Counted from the first letter of the stretch, positions 1 to 10,380 are shown. The stretch: DNA of 64,000 bases from Shinisaurus crocodilurus (GCA_021292165.1 CM037878.1:14380471-14444470), one strand, 5' to 3'. Notes: generated by a model not told the origin, from the sequence alone. Made by a program: numbers and translations.

Positions 1-252
1 CGGAATAACGGGCTCAAGTTACAGGAAGTCAGATTCTGCCTTGACGTCAGGAAAACCTTCCTGACTGTTAGAACAATATGACTGATGGAACCAATGACCT
101 AGGAAGGTAGTGGGCTCTCCCACACTGGAGGCATTCAAGATGCGGCTGGACAGCCATCTGTCAGGGATGCTTTAACTTGGATTCCTGCACTGAGCAGGGG
201 GTTGGACTTGATGGCCTTATAGGCCCCTTCCGACTCTACTATTCTATGATTC
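1..252 (+). mobile_element. CR1 LINE 3' end fragment
   Basis: This is the last part of a CR1 retrotransposon running into the window from the left. It shares the block seen in the better copy at 6240-6880: the coding stretch for the end of the reverse-transcriptase ORF, then the 3' UTR with the ggttggacttgatggcctta segment, ending in the CR1-type terminal repeat attctatgattct. The reading frame is broken, so it is a dead fragment. CR1 elements are usually 5'-truncated and end in a short 8-bp-like terminal microsatellite, as here. Confidence 0.9.
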
Positions 253-307
253 TAAATAGCCTTCAGGGCTTCACCCATTTCTGGACTCAATTCAAAGTGG
301 TGATGAC

Positions 308-1011
308 TAGCAATACCACCAAATTTCAGTAATCAGTTGACTCACTGGTTGAAACCCATCCATTCATAATGCTCACCATTGTAGTGAGCCTGGATCGATG
401 TGTTATGAAATCGCCATTAAGTTTGGAATTGATTGCAAGTTTTGCCGCATGCACAGTAAAGTAGGACACAGATTCCCACACTGCAATTTTCAGTCATCCT
501 ACCACCTAGACTCCCCGAAAACATACTTGAAGCAATCTTGTTATCTACTTCCGTCGTCACCACCACTGCTGCTACTGTAGCTCTTGCTCTGAGGAGGAGG
601 AATCATAGAATAGTACAGTTGGAATGGGCCTATAAGGCCACCAAGTCCAACCCCCTGGTCAGTGCAGGAATAGAAGTCAAGGAGGAGGACTCTGTGCATC
701 TATCTTCATACCGCTGATCAGCGATGGTGAGTAAACATCACATGACATCATCACACAGGCCGGCCATGTGAAAACAACCAATCAGAAAGGGGGCACATAA
801 TGTGGTGATGGATGATGTCATGACACACTGTTCAATTCCAAACTACAACTCCCAAGATGCACCTTGATATTGTGCATGTGCAAAAATTCATACACATGGA
901 ACGAGATTTTGTATTAAAAGAGTACTGTACTCTCATCTGAGTTCACATGGATAAACTGGTTACTTTCTGAATAAATTTTGAATTCACTCAGAGTAGGTTT
1001 GCCCGCCACTA
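308..1011 (+). mobile_element. Non-autonomous hAT-like element (family A), split by a CR1 scrap
   Basis: The element begins TAG and ends CTA, and is flanked by near-identical 8-bp direct repeats, gtgatgac (300-307) and gcgatgac (1012-1019), 7 of 8 matching. An 8-bp duplication is typical of hAT transposition. A second, diverged copy lies at 31230-31825 and shares the internal order: TGATTGCAAG block, ATGACATCATCA block, AACAACCAATCAGAAA block and the ccactag end. A CR1 piece (599-679) sits inside this copy but not in the other, so it arrived later. No transposase coding remains. The motif aactacaactccca is at 841-854. Confidence 0.7.
599..679 (-). mobile_element. CR1 3' terminal fragment
   Basis: A short antisense CR1 3' end: aatcatagaatag, the ttggaatgggcctataagg block and the aagtccaaccccctgg block, matching in reverse the ends of the CR1 copies at 6240-6880 and 25389-25741. 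It interrupts the hAT-like element at 308-1011. Confidence 0.85.
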
Positions 1012-1897
1012 GCGATGACCATGTTTAAAGCCCTCAGTAGCTTGGGCCCAGGTCATCTGAAGGACCATCACTTTCACGTGGACTTATCCATGGGCTTAGA
1101 TTATCAGGGGAGGCCCTTCTGTTCATCCCACTGCTATCTGAGGTGAGGTTTGCTGGGACCTGTGAGAAAATTTTTCTTATGGCTGTGCCCATGATATGGA
1201 GCTCCATGACCTGGGAGCCTCACTCATCTCCTTTTTGATGGTGTTTCAGCACCATTTGACGTTTATGCTGTCCCAGCAGATCTTTGGCCTAGTTGGCTGA
1301 TGATGTATTATCCCTCTGTGATGTTTTATCTGCTATGTTTTGCTGTGTTTTTCTGCTCTAATATTTGTGGCTGCATTAATGTTTTATGGTTGGCTTATAC
1401 TTTAGATGATGTACACCACCTTATTTGTTTTACAAATAAAACAAAAAGAGACAGGATATATCTCCTCTTAAAAATAAATACATTTTATTTTATGAGAAGT
1501 TATGGTGGATTGAAGAGGAAACCCAATGCTGCTGTTTTCAGTGGCAGCCACATTATCTTTGTAATGTCTCGGATCAGCCTCAGGTTCTGAGGTAAATTCG
1601 TCTATCCTGCTGAATTTACCTCAGAACAATGAGACCATACTCATCCCAGGTAAGATATTTTGTCATTATCATTTTAATATAAGAACTGGCTAGAATTCAA
1701 ATGAACTATTTGGAGGTGGGGTGAGAAGAAAAAGAGAGGAAGGAGAGAGAAGAACAAAGGGGTCAAGCTTGGGCTGGGGGGCAGGTTTATCCTTCCCTCC
1801 TACAAGGTTCATTAAGGAAAGAAAACGTTCAACCTCAACCCTTCAAGCCCAGCTTCCTGAGTTCACCTCTGTTTAAAATGGGGAGACGGAAGGAAGG

Positions 1898-2199
1898 AAG
1901 TCTGTAGCTCAGTGGTAGAGCAGATGCTTGCAGTGCAGAAGGTCCCAGATTGAATCCACAAGGATCCCCAGGACTGGCCAGAAAAATTCCTGCCTGAAAT
2001 CCCGGAGAGCCACTGCCAGACATTGTAGACAGTGTTGAGTTAGATCATGGGTAGGCAATCTTGAGTCGTGACCACTGGCTATGCTGGCAGGGGCTGATAG
2101 GAGTTGTAGTCCCACGCATCTGGAGGATCACAGGATTGCCTACACCGATCTAGATGGGCCAGTGGTCCCACTCACTGTAAGGCAGCTTCTTACATTCCA
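1898..2199 (+). mobile_element. tRNA-derived SINE, split by a hAT MITE
   Basis: The 5' head keeps a pol III A box (tagctcagtggtagagc) and a worn B box (agattgaatcc). The body is the same as in the copies at 2903-3090, 8541-8758 and 35072-35255: gaaaaattcctgcctgaaa, the gccactgcca block, gttagat, then after an interruption ctagatgggcc and ggcagcttcttacattcc. A 102-bp foldback insertion at 2046-2147 divides it. It is not a functional tRNA gene, because the anticodon arm and acceptor pairing are lost and a long body follows. Confidence 0.85.
2046..2147. mobile_element. hAT-type foldback MITE inside a SINE
   Basis: The ends are inverted: catgggtaggcaatct at the left and ggattgcctacaccga at the right, resembling CAGGGGTAGGCAACC hAT termini. 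The flanks agttagat and atctagat match at 6 of 8 positions and correspond to the SINE's ctagat block, so they are a worn 8-bp target duplication. The inner part carries ggagttgtagtccca, a variant of the ACTACAACTCCCA motif seen in other foldbacks of the window. Confidence 0.65.
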
Positions 2200-2203
2200 A
2201 GCA

Positions 2204-2844
2204 ACATGCAATACCTCCTGCCTAAGTATTCAGCCAAAGTATGTGGCTGCCCCAATGGAGAGTTTCCACTCCACGCTTTCCGTTGTTTCACCTTCTCGCC
2301 TCACACCAATTGTCTAAGGTCCTATGTCTCTCCATCCCTGTCAGATCACTCAGATGAGAGGCTCAACGCACACAGATGGCATCAAATGTTTTCCATTTTA
2401 GAGTTTTGGATAGAAAGTAGCAATTTCATTCAGACAGAATGTTTTTTTTCCAGAAAATGTGTTGATGCTGTGAATTTTCACCATCCTATTTGTGGCTGTT
2501 GTTTCCCCTTACTAATGACAGTTCACCTCCACTTTTTCTCTGGCTTTTTCTTCCTCCTCCTCTTGGATTCATCATCTCCCCACACAGAATTAATTATGCA
2601 GTGAACAGAATGACATCATAATTCCACATAGCCAATCAGGTTTGGCTATACGATGACTTCACTACGAAGGAGATTGAGAGCATGGGTAAGGGATGGCCAT
2701 TAGAAGTGCTTGGGGCCAGAAAGTGGAAGCGTCTTCAGCACTGCCAAAAATGTTTATCAAAAAAAGGGGGGGAAGTAGGTTTGGCTCAGTCACACTGTAC
2801 TGAGCTGAAGGACTTTGCCAGTTTTACTCAGCATGGATTGGCCA
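2204..2844. other. Unassigned non-coding stretch
   Basis: I see no recognisable gene, repeat family or structured site here. The longest open frame (2206-2604) has no recognisable domain and is cysteine- and phenylalanine-rich, as expected of a chance frame in T-rich DNA. A run of purines and a short G run lie at 2760-2775. The stretch 1012-1897 is similar, with a purine-rich tract at 1725-1760 and nothing else I can name. Confidence 0.5.
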
Positions 2845-3461
2845 AGTAATCTGGCATCAAACCACCCAGTCACTTGGTTCAACACAGGCAAATTCAACTG
2901 TGAGCCATAGCTCGATGGTAGAGCACCTGCTTTGCATGCAGAAGGTCTCAGGTTCAATCCCCAGCACCTCCAGGTAGAGCTGGAAAAATTCCTGCCCCCA
3001 AACCCGGAGGGCTGCTGCCAGTCAGTGTCAACAATATTGGGCTAGATGGACCAATGGTCTGACTCAGTACATGGCAGCTTCCTATGTTCCTAACTCAAGT
3101 TGCCTGGAAAAGTCAACCAAGGTTAAAAACAGGGATAATTCTTTCTTTCTTTTTTTTAAATGGAGCTCTGCACTGGGCCTGTATCTCCAACAGTGAGGGC
3201 TTGGAGGCAACCCTTGATGTATTTCCTTAAACTTTATGAGGAAACACAATCCATGAGTTTCCCTTCTTGTTTGACTCATCACCTCAAGTCCCTGTCCAGT
3301 CATAACCCACCGGCTGCTCCCCATGTATAGAACCAATCAGCCTCTGACCACATCAGATCCCGACCACCAGGACATGGGCGGCTTTTCCCATCGTTATAAG
3401 CCACAGGCAGGGATGTTCTGAGCCCCGGCGTGAAACCGAGGGCTGCCATATCTCATACCGA
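2845..3461 (+). repeat. Duplicated segment, copy 1 (carries a SINE)
   Basis: This stretch aligns nearly end to end with 8470-9121. Both contain ggttcaacacaggca, a tRNA-derived SINE at the same place, an A/T-rich spacer with ttctttcttt, the block cttggaggcaacccttga, a CCAAT-like aaccaatcagcctctgacc, gttataagccaca and gggatgttctgagcc, then lose similarity at gccatatctca. The SINE sits at the same position in both, so it was present before duplication or is part of the repeat unit. The CCAAT and TATA-like boxes near the right end also allow an LTR or other repeat origin. I saw no third copy. Confidence 0.7.
2903..3090 (+). mobile_element. tRNA-derived SINE
   Basis: Pol III A box (tagctcgatggtagagc) and B box (ggttcaatccc), then the body with cacctccaggtagagctgg, ctgctgccagtcagtg, gggctagatggaccaatgg and the end ggcagcttcctatgttcc. 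Part of the duplicated segment 2845-3461. The same family is at 8541-8758, where a roughly 20-bp insertion is present near the 3' end. Confidence 0.9.
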
Positions 3462-3741
3462 CGGCATGTAGCCTGCTGCTAACTCGCCTGCAGGAAACAT
3501 ATGTCACCAGTTAAACAGATCATGAAAGCTTCAATCGCTTCCTTATGCCGGAGCCTGGCCAGCCTCTCTCTGGCAGACAGCTTCAAATGCCGCCATCGTT
3601 TTCAGTGAAGAGTTGGGGGGATGACTCCTGAGGAAGATGTGCCCAGTGAAAGGAAGACACGCGTGCGCACAGACATGCACACCCTCGATGCAAATCCAGC
3701 TGCTGTTGGAGTTGAGGACCATGTTGGGTCTCTGAATTTCA

Positions 3742-3782
<41 letters not shown>

Positions 3783-4193
3783 CATTCTCTGCTCTTTCTT
3801 GCGAGATGGCCTTGGCCTCCTGAGAAGAGGTGAACAGGGAAACAGCATCCAGGAAGAAAAACAGCCTGCTGTCAGCGCCTCGTTAGCTCCTTGGCTTCCC
3901 CCAGCATTGGGACCCATAAGCTCTGCTCCCCCTCAACACATCCTGTCCGCACTTCTCATTCTAGAGATATAACGGATGGGGAAATGTCCACCATGTCCCA
4001 CCCAGCCTGGTCCCAAAAGTCAAAGCCGGGGTGCTCCCTGCCGTGGCTTGTCCACCATGGCAGGAAGCAAAGTCTGCACCATGTCTCTTTCTGCACACAG
4101 TAAGATGTTTTAATGGCACCTTCGGATGGCAGGCCTCCAACTGAAGCTGAATAAGCTGCAGTCCTCGTGGAGATTTTGCATGAATAAAGGGAA
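3462..4193. other. Unassigned stretch with a (TC)n microsatellite
   Basis: No gene is recognisable. A (TC)n tract of about 17 units lies at 3745-3779. It creates apparent Ser-Leu or Glu-Arg repeats in the frames on either strand, which are artefacts of the microsatellite. Confidence 0.6.
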
Positions 4194-4524
4194 TAATAGA
4201 ATCATAGAATCATAGAAAAGTAGAGTTGGAAGGGGCCTACCAGGCCATCGAGTCCAACCCCCTGCTCAATGCAGGAATCCAGGTGAAAGCATCCCTGACA
4301 GATGGCCATCCAGCCTCACCTTGAATGCCTCCAGATTGAGTGGGAGAGCCCACTACATCCTTAGGTAGTTGGTTCCATTGTCTTATTGCTCTGACAGTCA
4401 GGAATTTTTTCCTGATGTTTAGGTGGAATCTGGGTTCCTGTAACTTGAGCCCATTATTCCGTGTCCTGCAAACTGGGATGATCAAGAAGAGATCCTGGCC
4501 CTCCTCTGTGTGACAACCCTTCAA
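4194..4524 (-). mobile_element. CR1 LINE 3' end
   Basis: An antisense CR1 tail. Read on the minus strand it carries the end of the reverse-transcriptase ORF ([14 protein letters not shown] residues), the 3' UTR and the terminal tandem atagaatc repeats (4196-4215 on the plus strand). It lacks everything upstream of the block for [11 protein letters not shown], so it is a short 5'-truncated copy. Confidence 0.9.
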
Positions 4525-5241
4525 GGATGGGATGGACAAACCAGTATATTTTTGGTCCATGTCCCTTTCACATGTGTTCACTTATCATCCCATTCAATCC
4601 CATTTCCACATTAATCTGCTATTATTATTTCTAAATTTGCAAAAAAAAAAAAATTGCATTTAAATACATATTAAATCTGAATTATAATACAAGTTTAAAT
4701 GCCTATTTTTAAAAATGTATTTACTCTCAACACACATATTTAAATGTATTTTGATATGTTTTTTGTGGGGCGGGAGTTGAACCAAGAACTCGGCTGGACT
4801 ATTCAGGAAAAATGTTAAAGGCCTTGGATAATGTAGTCTCGATCCACACATTAGTTTGAGAGATGCCGATCAGTTGAGTTTGTATTGGAATGCAGAGACT
4901 GACTTCCCCAAGCAGTCCCATTTGAATGATTTGCAAGCTCAGGAGGTCTACTTATGGAAGAGGAGGACTCACCCTTTGGTATGTTCCTCTCCAAGGAGAG
5001 TCCTCAGCAGTGTTGGTGCGAGTGTGCGTGAGCAGCAGAGTGCGTGTGCGCATGGGAGATTTAAAATCCTGTCTGTGTGCTAGCAGAGGCCTGTTATTCC
5101 ACCTCAGATCTTCCAGATCTCAGCTCCCCCCTTTTCGCAGCGTGCAGTGTGTTGTGAAGATGCCAGCCCAGCCTGCCTGTAATCCAACTTGCTTCCAGCT
5201 TCCCCGTTTGCAGATTAATCCATGGAGTCAGGAAAACACTC

Positions 5242-5690
5242 TGTAACACCACAGGTCTAATTCTACCTGTTTATTCACTTAGCAAGTAAAGTTCTACAGA
5301 GTATACATTTCCTAGTTACAGTCCATGTGCAGAGTATAAATGCATAGCAAGCATTACATCCAGTGGAGTAAGTTGAGCTTCACTCCACCTCAGCAAAGAA
5401 GTTACATTGTTGCAGTGACAAAAGTCCAGCAAGAAGAACAAAGGAGAAGAGAGAAAGCAGTCCTGCCTCTCTCTAAGATGGCTTCAGACAGAAAAACAAG
5501 TTAGCACGTCATCAGAACATACAAACCATGTGACTAGCTCATAATGCTCCCACGGTCTAGGCTTCCCATGCGAAAAACACGAGAAAGATATAACAAACTT
5601 GTTTACAGCCATTCTGTTCTTTCCATGTGTAAACAGTGTGCTACAGCTGGTGAAGTGATACATATCACAACACGCAGCCCTCTCAAAACT
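5242..5690 (-). mobile_element. Possible solo LTR
   Basis: Read on the minus strand this stretch ends in a polyadenylation-like aataaa (plus strand near 5270), about 25 bases before an end gtgttaca, and has a TATA-like tttatac about 60 bases before the signal (plus strand near 5335). The terminal TGTAACACC at 5242 suits an LTR boundary. I could not find a matched target duplication, so the left and right limits are guesses. An ordinary AT-rich stretch could look like this. Confidence 0.35.
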
Positions 5691-6239
5691 AGACCTGCAA
5701 AAACACAAGATGGGGGGAATGCAATACTGACAGAAACCAAAATTGACAGATTTTGACATGAACTACTTACCTGATTTCACACTTTTGAACCAATATGAGG
5801 ACCAAAATTCAGTCCTCCTTTGAAATTCACACTTCTCTGGATTTTGAAATGGAATTCTCCAATTAAAAGAAAATGCATAGAAAAACGTGTCTATCAGGGA
5901 AACAAGCACAGAAAAATCCATACATTTAGTGAAAATAATATATTAGGAAAATGTCTTGCAAAAATGTATATATTAGGTAAGATTGTATACAAAAATGCAC
6001 GTGTGCAAGTAAATGCGCACAGAAGTGGGTGTGAATTTTCATGCAGACTTTTGCGGAAATTATCAAAGTTCAGGATGAGCCAAACATCAGAAAAATGAGG
6101 AAGTTGACAGATTTGTCCTTTCCTATTGATAACCTTCTGTAGGACAGGGTTTTTTTTGGACTATATATTTAACGGAAAGAAGAAACAGCCTCTTGGTTAG
6201 AAATTGGTGAGGGATAAGACTATTGCCGCACATGTGAAT
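5691..6239. other. Unassigned AT-rich stretch
   Basis: No recognisable gene or named repeat. The region has several short A-rich and T-rich runs. The open frames (for example 5820-6098) are lysine-rich and look like chance translation. The neighbouring stretch 4525-5241 also shows nothing beyond an A-run near 4640. Confidence 0.5.
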
Positions 6240-6880
6240 GCATCATAAGGCAATGCGATGTGGCTGCAAAGAAGGCAAATGCTATTTTGGGCTGCATTAA
6301 TAGAAGTATAGCTTCCAAATCGCGGGAAGTGATAATTCCCCTTTACTCGGCACTGGTTAGGCCCCATCTTGAGTACTGCGTCCAGTTCTGGGCACCACAC
6401 TTTCAGAAGGACGTAGACAAACTGGAGAGGGTTCAGAGGAGGGCAACGAGGATGATAAAGGGACTGGAAACAAGGCCCTATGAGGAGAGACTGAAAGAAC
6501 TGGGCAGGTTTAGCCTTCAGAAGAGGAGACTGAGGGGAGATATGATTGCACTTTTCCAGTACTTGAAGGGATGTCACACAGAGGAGGGCCAGGATCTCTT
6601 CTCGATCATCCCAGTTTGCAGGACACGGAATAATGGGCTCAAGTTACAGGAACCTAGATTCCACCTAAACATCAGGAAAATTTTCCTGACTGTTAGAGCG
6701 ATAAGACAATGGAATCAACTACCTATGGAGGTGGTGGGCTCTCCCAGTCTGGAGGCATTCAAGGTGCAGCTAGACAGACATCTGTCAGGGATGCTTTGAC
6801 CTGGATTCCTGCACTGAGCAGGGGGTTGGACTCGATGGCCTTGTAGGCCCCTCCCAACTCTACTTTTCTATGATTCTAAG
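6240..6880 (+). mobile_element. CR1 LINE, 5'-truncated
   Basis: The best sense copy of the CR1 3' part in the window. It begins inside the reverse-transcriptase ORF (see the separate entry), continues through the 3' UTR with ggttggactcgatggcc, and ends tctatgattctaag. CR1 belongs to the non-LTR retrotransposons that insert by target-primed reverse transcription and typically leave no clear target duplication. None is visible here. Confidence 0.95.
6260..6799 (+). pseudogene. CR1 reverse transcriptase, C-terminal fragment
   Basis: An uninterrupted 179-codon frame matching the C-terminal end of CR1 ORF2, downstream of the catalytic palm. Recognisable segments in order are [15 protein letters not shown] (about residues 9-23), [16 protein letters not shown] (33-48), [19 protein letters not shown] (60-78), [19 protein letters not shown] (89-107), [16 protein letters not shown] (118-133) and [10 protein letters not shown] (145-154). 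The natural stop follows HLSGML. The polymerase YADD motif, the endonuclease and ORF1 are absent because the copy is 5'-truncated, so it cannot move. The initiating Met is internal to the parent protein. The same protein part recurs at 54882-55400 and 25389-25741. Confidence 0.93.
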
Positions 6881-7514
6881 GTAGGGAGAGTTAGGGCCTT
6901 TGACCATGTGTACTAGAGGTGGGGTTGGGACGGGCTTTTGGTGTTAGCAGTGCAGACCTCTTTTCATCTGTGACTTGCTGGGAGATTTGTTTACGCCAGC
7001 CTTCTTCTAGATGGGCATGACACGTGTCTCAGTGGGATGGAATGATGAAGCTCCACCCATCAGCTTGCCCAGTAGGAACCACAGGTATTCTATCACTCAG
7101 GCTCCTTTTCTTAGACATCACAACAGAATCATGGACAGGCTGCCCAGATGAGACCAGGTTAGAGAGGAACAGAAAAATCTTTATGTTGATCCATATTTAC
7201 AAGAGCTCAGGCCAACAAACACCTTTAAGACTGAGAATATTGCACCATAAAACATATATAGTATTGCAACATAAACAGAAGAAAATTAGAGAGATAAAAG
7301 TGCCACTCTCAGAAGATATCCACTCTTAGCGTTTGGCAAGAGGGCCCCCACACAACTGGGAGCCTCCAAGCTAAACACATAGCCCAGCAAACCTGGGGGC
7401 CCACCAGCCACTCAATAAACCTCTTGTTTCTCATCTACCTGAGACTGCTGCCTGCTTGGGACCTGCCACTGGGACTGCTGCCTACATAGGACTTGCCAGG
7501 GGCTCTTCTTCACT

Positions 7515-7696
7515 TTTATTTAAGCAGAGGCAGGATGGCTATGTGTCAGGGATGCTGTAGCTGCATCTTGCATTGAGCAGGAGGTTGGTCTAGAAGACCT
7601 CCAACTTAGGTCTCTCCCAATTGTATAATTCTATGGTTCTATGATTCTAAGGCAGATCACAATTGTATAAGTCTATGGTTCTATGATTCTAAGGCA
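7515..7696 (+). mobile_element. CR1 3' end with duplicated tail
   Basis: A diverged CR1 3' terminus (tgtgtcagggatgctgtag, gagcaggaggttggtc) ending attctatggttctatgattc. The last approximately 45 bases, from aattgtataattctatgg to the end, are repeated once directly, giving two successive CR1-type termini (ending near 7654 and 7696). The flanking stretch 6881-7514 holds nothing I can name. Confidence 0.75.
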
Positions 7697-7751
7697 GCTG
7701 TCCAGTGGGGTGTATTTACCTTGGTGGGTCGCAACTTGAAAAGGCCAGGGC

Positions 7752-7942
7752 ATTGGGACATAGCCCTAAATGATAAACTAACTAGTAGTATCAAATGCAA
7801 AAAAGGATTGCTAAGGAAGAATAATTTTATGGAGATATGGAATCAATTACTAGATTATGTATTAATAAAGGGGAAGGGTAACATGCCTTGTCAGGATATG
7901 TTATACTTTTGGAATTTGATCAAGAGGATAGAAGTATATTAA
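7752..7942 (+). pseudogene. L1 ORF2 C-terminal tail, fragment
   Basis: The frame running into the stop at 7940-7942 ends with FMEIWNQLLDYVLIKGKGN and then DMLYFWNLIKRIEVY. The Trp-rich pattern (W-x3-L-x-Y) followed by a short 3' UTR and an A-tail resembles the end of vertebrate L1 ORF2. The first in-frame Met belongs to flanking DNA, so the start is the truncation point, not a real initiator. No catalytic residues are present. The identification rests mainly on context and the target duplication. Confidence 0.6.
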
Positions 7943-8027
7943 CTGGTCCCTTGGAGGGTGGGGGGGAGCACTTCATGATTTATTATATGTTGATTATGTT
8001 ATATTTGTGTGATAATCTTGTATTTTG

Positions 8028-8028
<1 letters not shown>

Positions 8029-8061
<33 letters not shown>
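8029..8061. repeat. (TA)n microsatellite
   Basis: About 16 uninterrupted TA units within the 3' UTR of the L1 insertion. Confidence 0.97.
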
Positions 8062-8065
<4 letters not shown>

Positions 8066-8469
8066 ATAATTTGTTTTGAAAAATAAATAAAATAATTTTA
8101 AAAAAAGAAAAAAAAGAAAAGGCCAGGGCAAATGGAAGGGGAGCCCCAGAACTGGGCAGAGGCCAGTGATAAATGTTTGTTTGTATGATTTAGCGCACAC
8201 ACTCTTTCTATGATGGATGCCTATGAATGCACATTTATGTGTGAATTGGAGGCCCAATTCATCTGTGATTTGTTCTCTTGAACAAAGGCGGGGGGAGAAG
8301 CCTGTGCAAAGGAAAAACCACACGTGTATGGGAACAGTGAAGGAGCTCACACTTAATCCCCCCCCCCTTTGTGCAAATCAGAACTCCATCCCATTGCATG
8401 TATGAATGGGGCCCATCTGGGTTCTGGCACTACAAATTTGGTGTGCAGGGCAAATACTTAACAAGACTG

Positions 8470-9121
8470 ACCGAGTATCTGGCACCAAACGATCCTGACA
8501 GTTGGTTCAACACAGGCAGATTCAACTGTGAGCCTAAGGTAAGGGCCATAGCTCAGTGGTAAAGCACAAGCTTTGGATGTAGTTGTAGAAGGTTCCAGGT
8601 TCAATCCCCGGCACCTCCAGGTAGAGCTGGAAAAATTCCTGCCTGAAACCCTGGAGAGAACTGCTGCCAGTCAGTGCAGACAATACTGGGCTAGATGGAG
8701 CGATGGTCAGACTGGGCCTGTGGGTTCTGGCTCTACAAAGGCAGCTTCCTATGTTCCTAACTCAGGTTGCCTGGGAAAGTCAACCAGGGTTAAAAACAGG
8801 GATAATTCTTTCTTTCTTTTTTAAATGGAGCTGTGCACTGGGCCTGTATCTCCAACAGCGAGGGCTTGGAGGCAACCCTTGACGCATGTCCTTAAACTTT
8901 ATGAGGAAACACAATCCATAAGTTTCCCTTCTTGTTTTACTCATCACCTCAAGTCCCTGTCCAGTCATAAACCATCAGCTGCTCCCCATGTACAGAACCA
9001 ATCAGCCTCTGACCACATCGGATCCCGACCACCAGGACACAGCTGGCTTTCCCATCATTATAAGCCACAAGCAGGGATGTTCTGAGCCTCGGTGAGAAAC
9101 TGAGAGCTGCCATATCTCACG
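8470..9121 (+). repeat. Duplicated segment, copy 2 (carries a SINE)
   Basis: The partner of 2845-3461, about 5.6 kb downstream and in the same orientation. The two share ggttcaacacaggca, the SINE, the cttggaggcaacccttga block, aaccaatcagcctctgacc and a terminal ataagccaca. This copy has about 20 extra bases near the SINE 3' end (tgggcctgtgggttctggct). Upstream, 8131-8469 holds a C-run (8357-8366) and nothing else recognisable. Confidence 0.7.
8541..8758 (+). mobile_element. tRNA-derived SINE
   Basis: Clear A box (tagctcagtggtaaagc) and B box (ggttcaatccc), the body with cacctccaggtagagctgg and ctgctgccagtcagtg, and the end ggcagcttcctatgttcc. It sits inside the duplicated segment at the position equivalent to the SINE at 2903-3090. 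Confidence 0.9.
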
Positions 9122-9790
9122 GCCGCTTCCTACATTGTATTTATTCACTCAGGTATACAAATCTGAGTATCAGATATGTGCTCAGGTGGGAAAGGTTGGT
9201 GTGTGTGGGGAGATGAAAAGCACAAGATGGGTCAAAGCAGTTCTATCTTGTTGATTATGGCTTAGATCCGGAGTAGCCCTTGTGCAAATGGAAGAGATCC
9301 TTCTATGAACGGAAGGGCTGGTGATCCAGCAGAAGCTGCAGCTCATGGAAGGGGGAGGAGATGCAATTTTTGCAAATTCCCTCCTTCCCTCTGCAGCCTC
9401 CTGTGCCATCTCCCCAGCTGCTCCAGAGGCTACCCCCTGGAGCAGATTTCCAGGGGCTGCAGCGGGAAGGGGCAATCAGGAAAAATGGCTTCCCTTCCTT
9501 GAGCAGGAGGCTTAGTGAGCAGAGCTCCACTCATGGGATCTCCAGATCCAGTGCAACGTCTGCTCACAGGATATCACATCACAGGTAGTATGGAAAATAA
9601 TGAAGGAATGAAGACAATGCAGAAGAAGTTCTCACGGGGCCAAAACTGAAGCTAGTGTGTTGGGGAGAGCCTGTAAACAAAGTTAAAAACCTGTACGCCC
9701 TTGCCAAAACCTGATGATCCACTTTATACATTTATAGCAAATCAAGGCCAATATTCTTGTGAACAAAGGTCAAGCCGTCTGCTTTGTGCA
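9122..9790. other. Unassigned non-coding stretch
   Basis: No gene or repeat is recognisable. Overlapping open frames on both strands around 9182-9588 are short and have no domain signature. Confidence 0.5.
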
Positions 9791-10380
9791 GAACATGAGA
9801 AGAGCTATGCTGGGTCAGACCCATGGGCTATCTAGGCCAGCATTCTGTTCACACAGTGTCCAACCAGATGCCCCAATGGGAAGCCCACAAGCAGGACATA
9901 CGTATGTGCAACCGCAGCACCCTCCCACCCATGTTCCCCAGCAACTGGTGTACCTTGGCATGCTGCCTCTGATACTGCAGTCCAGAGGTGGGAGACTTCT
10001 AACCCATCTGGGGTCCCAACCTGGCCCTCCAGGGATCCACAGAAAGCCACGCCCCTTTCCCTGGCCCCAACCCTTTCTCCCAGCCACCAATCATTTGGTG
10101 GTTTTGAGCCTTTTGTGCAGTTCCCCCCATTCTAAGAGGCTGAAATGCCTCTCTGAAGGCTTAGTTACCAGCAGTAAGCGCTTTCAGCTAAAATATGCTG
10201 GGGTGGGGTTTTTTGTATTTTTGGCCCCGCCCCTTTTGACTTTGGCCCTGCCCACCACTGGAATGTGGCTCCAGAGAGCTCCTCTAAGATTGAATTTGGC
10301 CCTCGGGATCAAAAAGGTTTCCTACCCCTGCTGCAGGGTAATATAATATACAGCCATCATGACTAGTTGCCAGATTCCAG
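9791..10380 (-). mobile_element. CR1-like LINE 3' region, split by a hAT element
   Basis: This matches the family also at 18868-19240, 32128-33165, 38636-38851 (plus), 48305-48510 and 62402-62454: aacatgagaagagc, the ctaggccagcattctgttc block, gaagcccacaagcaggac, and the part after the break with atacagccatcatgactag. The family continues in the 32128-33165 copy into an antisense reverse-transcriptase C-terminus. A hAT element (9983-10330) interrupts it. Confidence 0.7.
9983..10330. mobile_element. Non-autonomous hAT element
   Basis: The termini are inverted and imperfect: CAGAGGTGGGAGACTTCT at the left, and at the right aaggtttcctacccctg, whose complement is CAGGGGTAGGAAACCTT. The flanks ctgcagtc (9975-9982) and ctgcaggg (10331-10338) match at 6 of 8 positions. 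It lies inside a LINE copy, whose sequence resumes on the other side. No coding capacity. Confidence 0.65.

Larger units (their letters stand above)
7752..8115 (+). mobile_element. 5'-truncated L1 LINE with 15-bp target duplication
   Basis: The insertion is bounded by the identical 15-bp sequence gaaaaggccagggca at 7737-7751 and 8116-8130. It starts inside an L1-type ORF2 tail, carries a short 3' UTR with a (TA)16 tract (8029-8061), and ends in an A-rich tail (aaataaataaaataatttt then an A-run). A long target duplication plus a 3' A-tail is the hallmark of L1 target-primed reverse transcription, and contrasts with the CR1 copies here. Confidence 0.85.

Noticed and set aside
3543..3917. Glu-Arg repeat protein on the minus strand
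   Set aside because: It is a shadow of the (TC)n microsatellite at 3745-3779.
8541..8620. Functional tRNA gene
   Set aside because: Only the A and B boxes survive. A SINE body follows, and the acceptor and anticodon stems do not pair.
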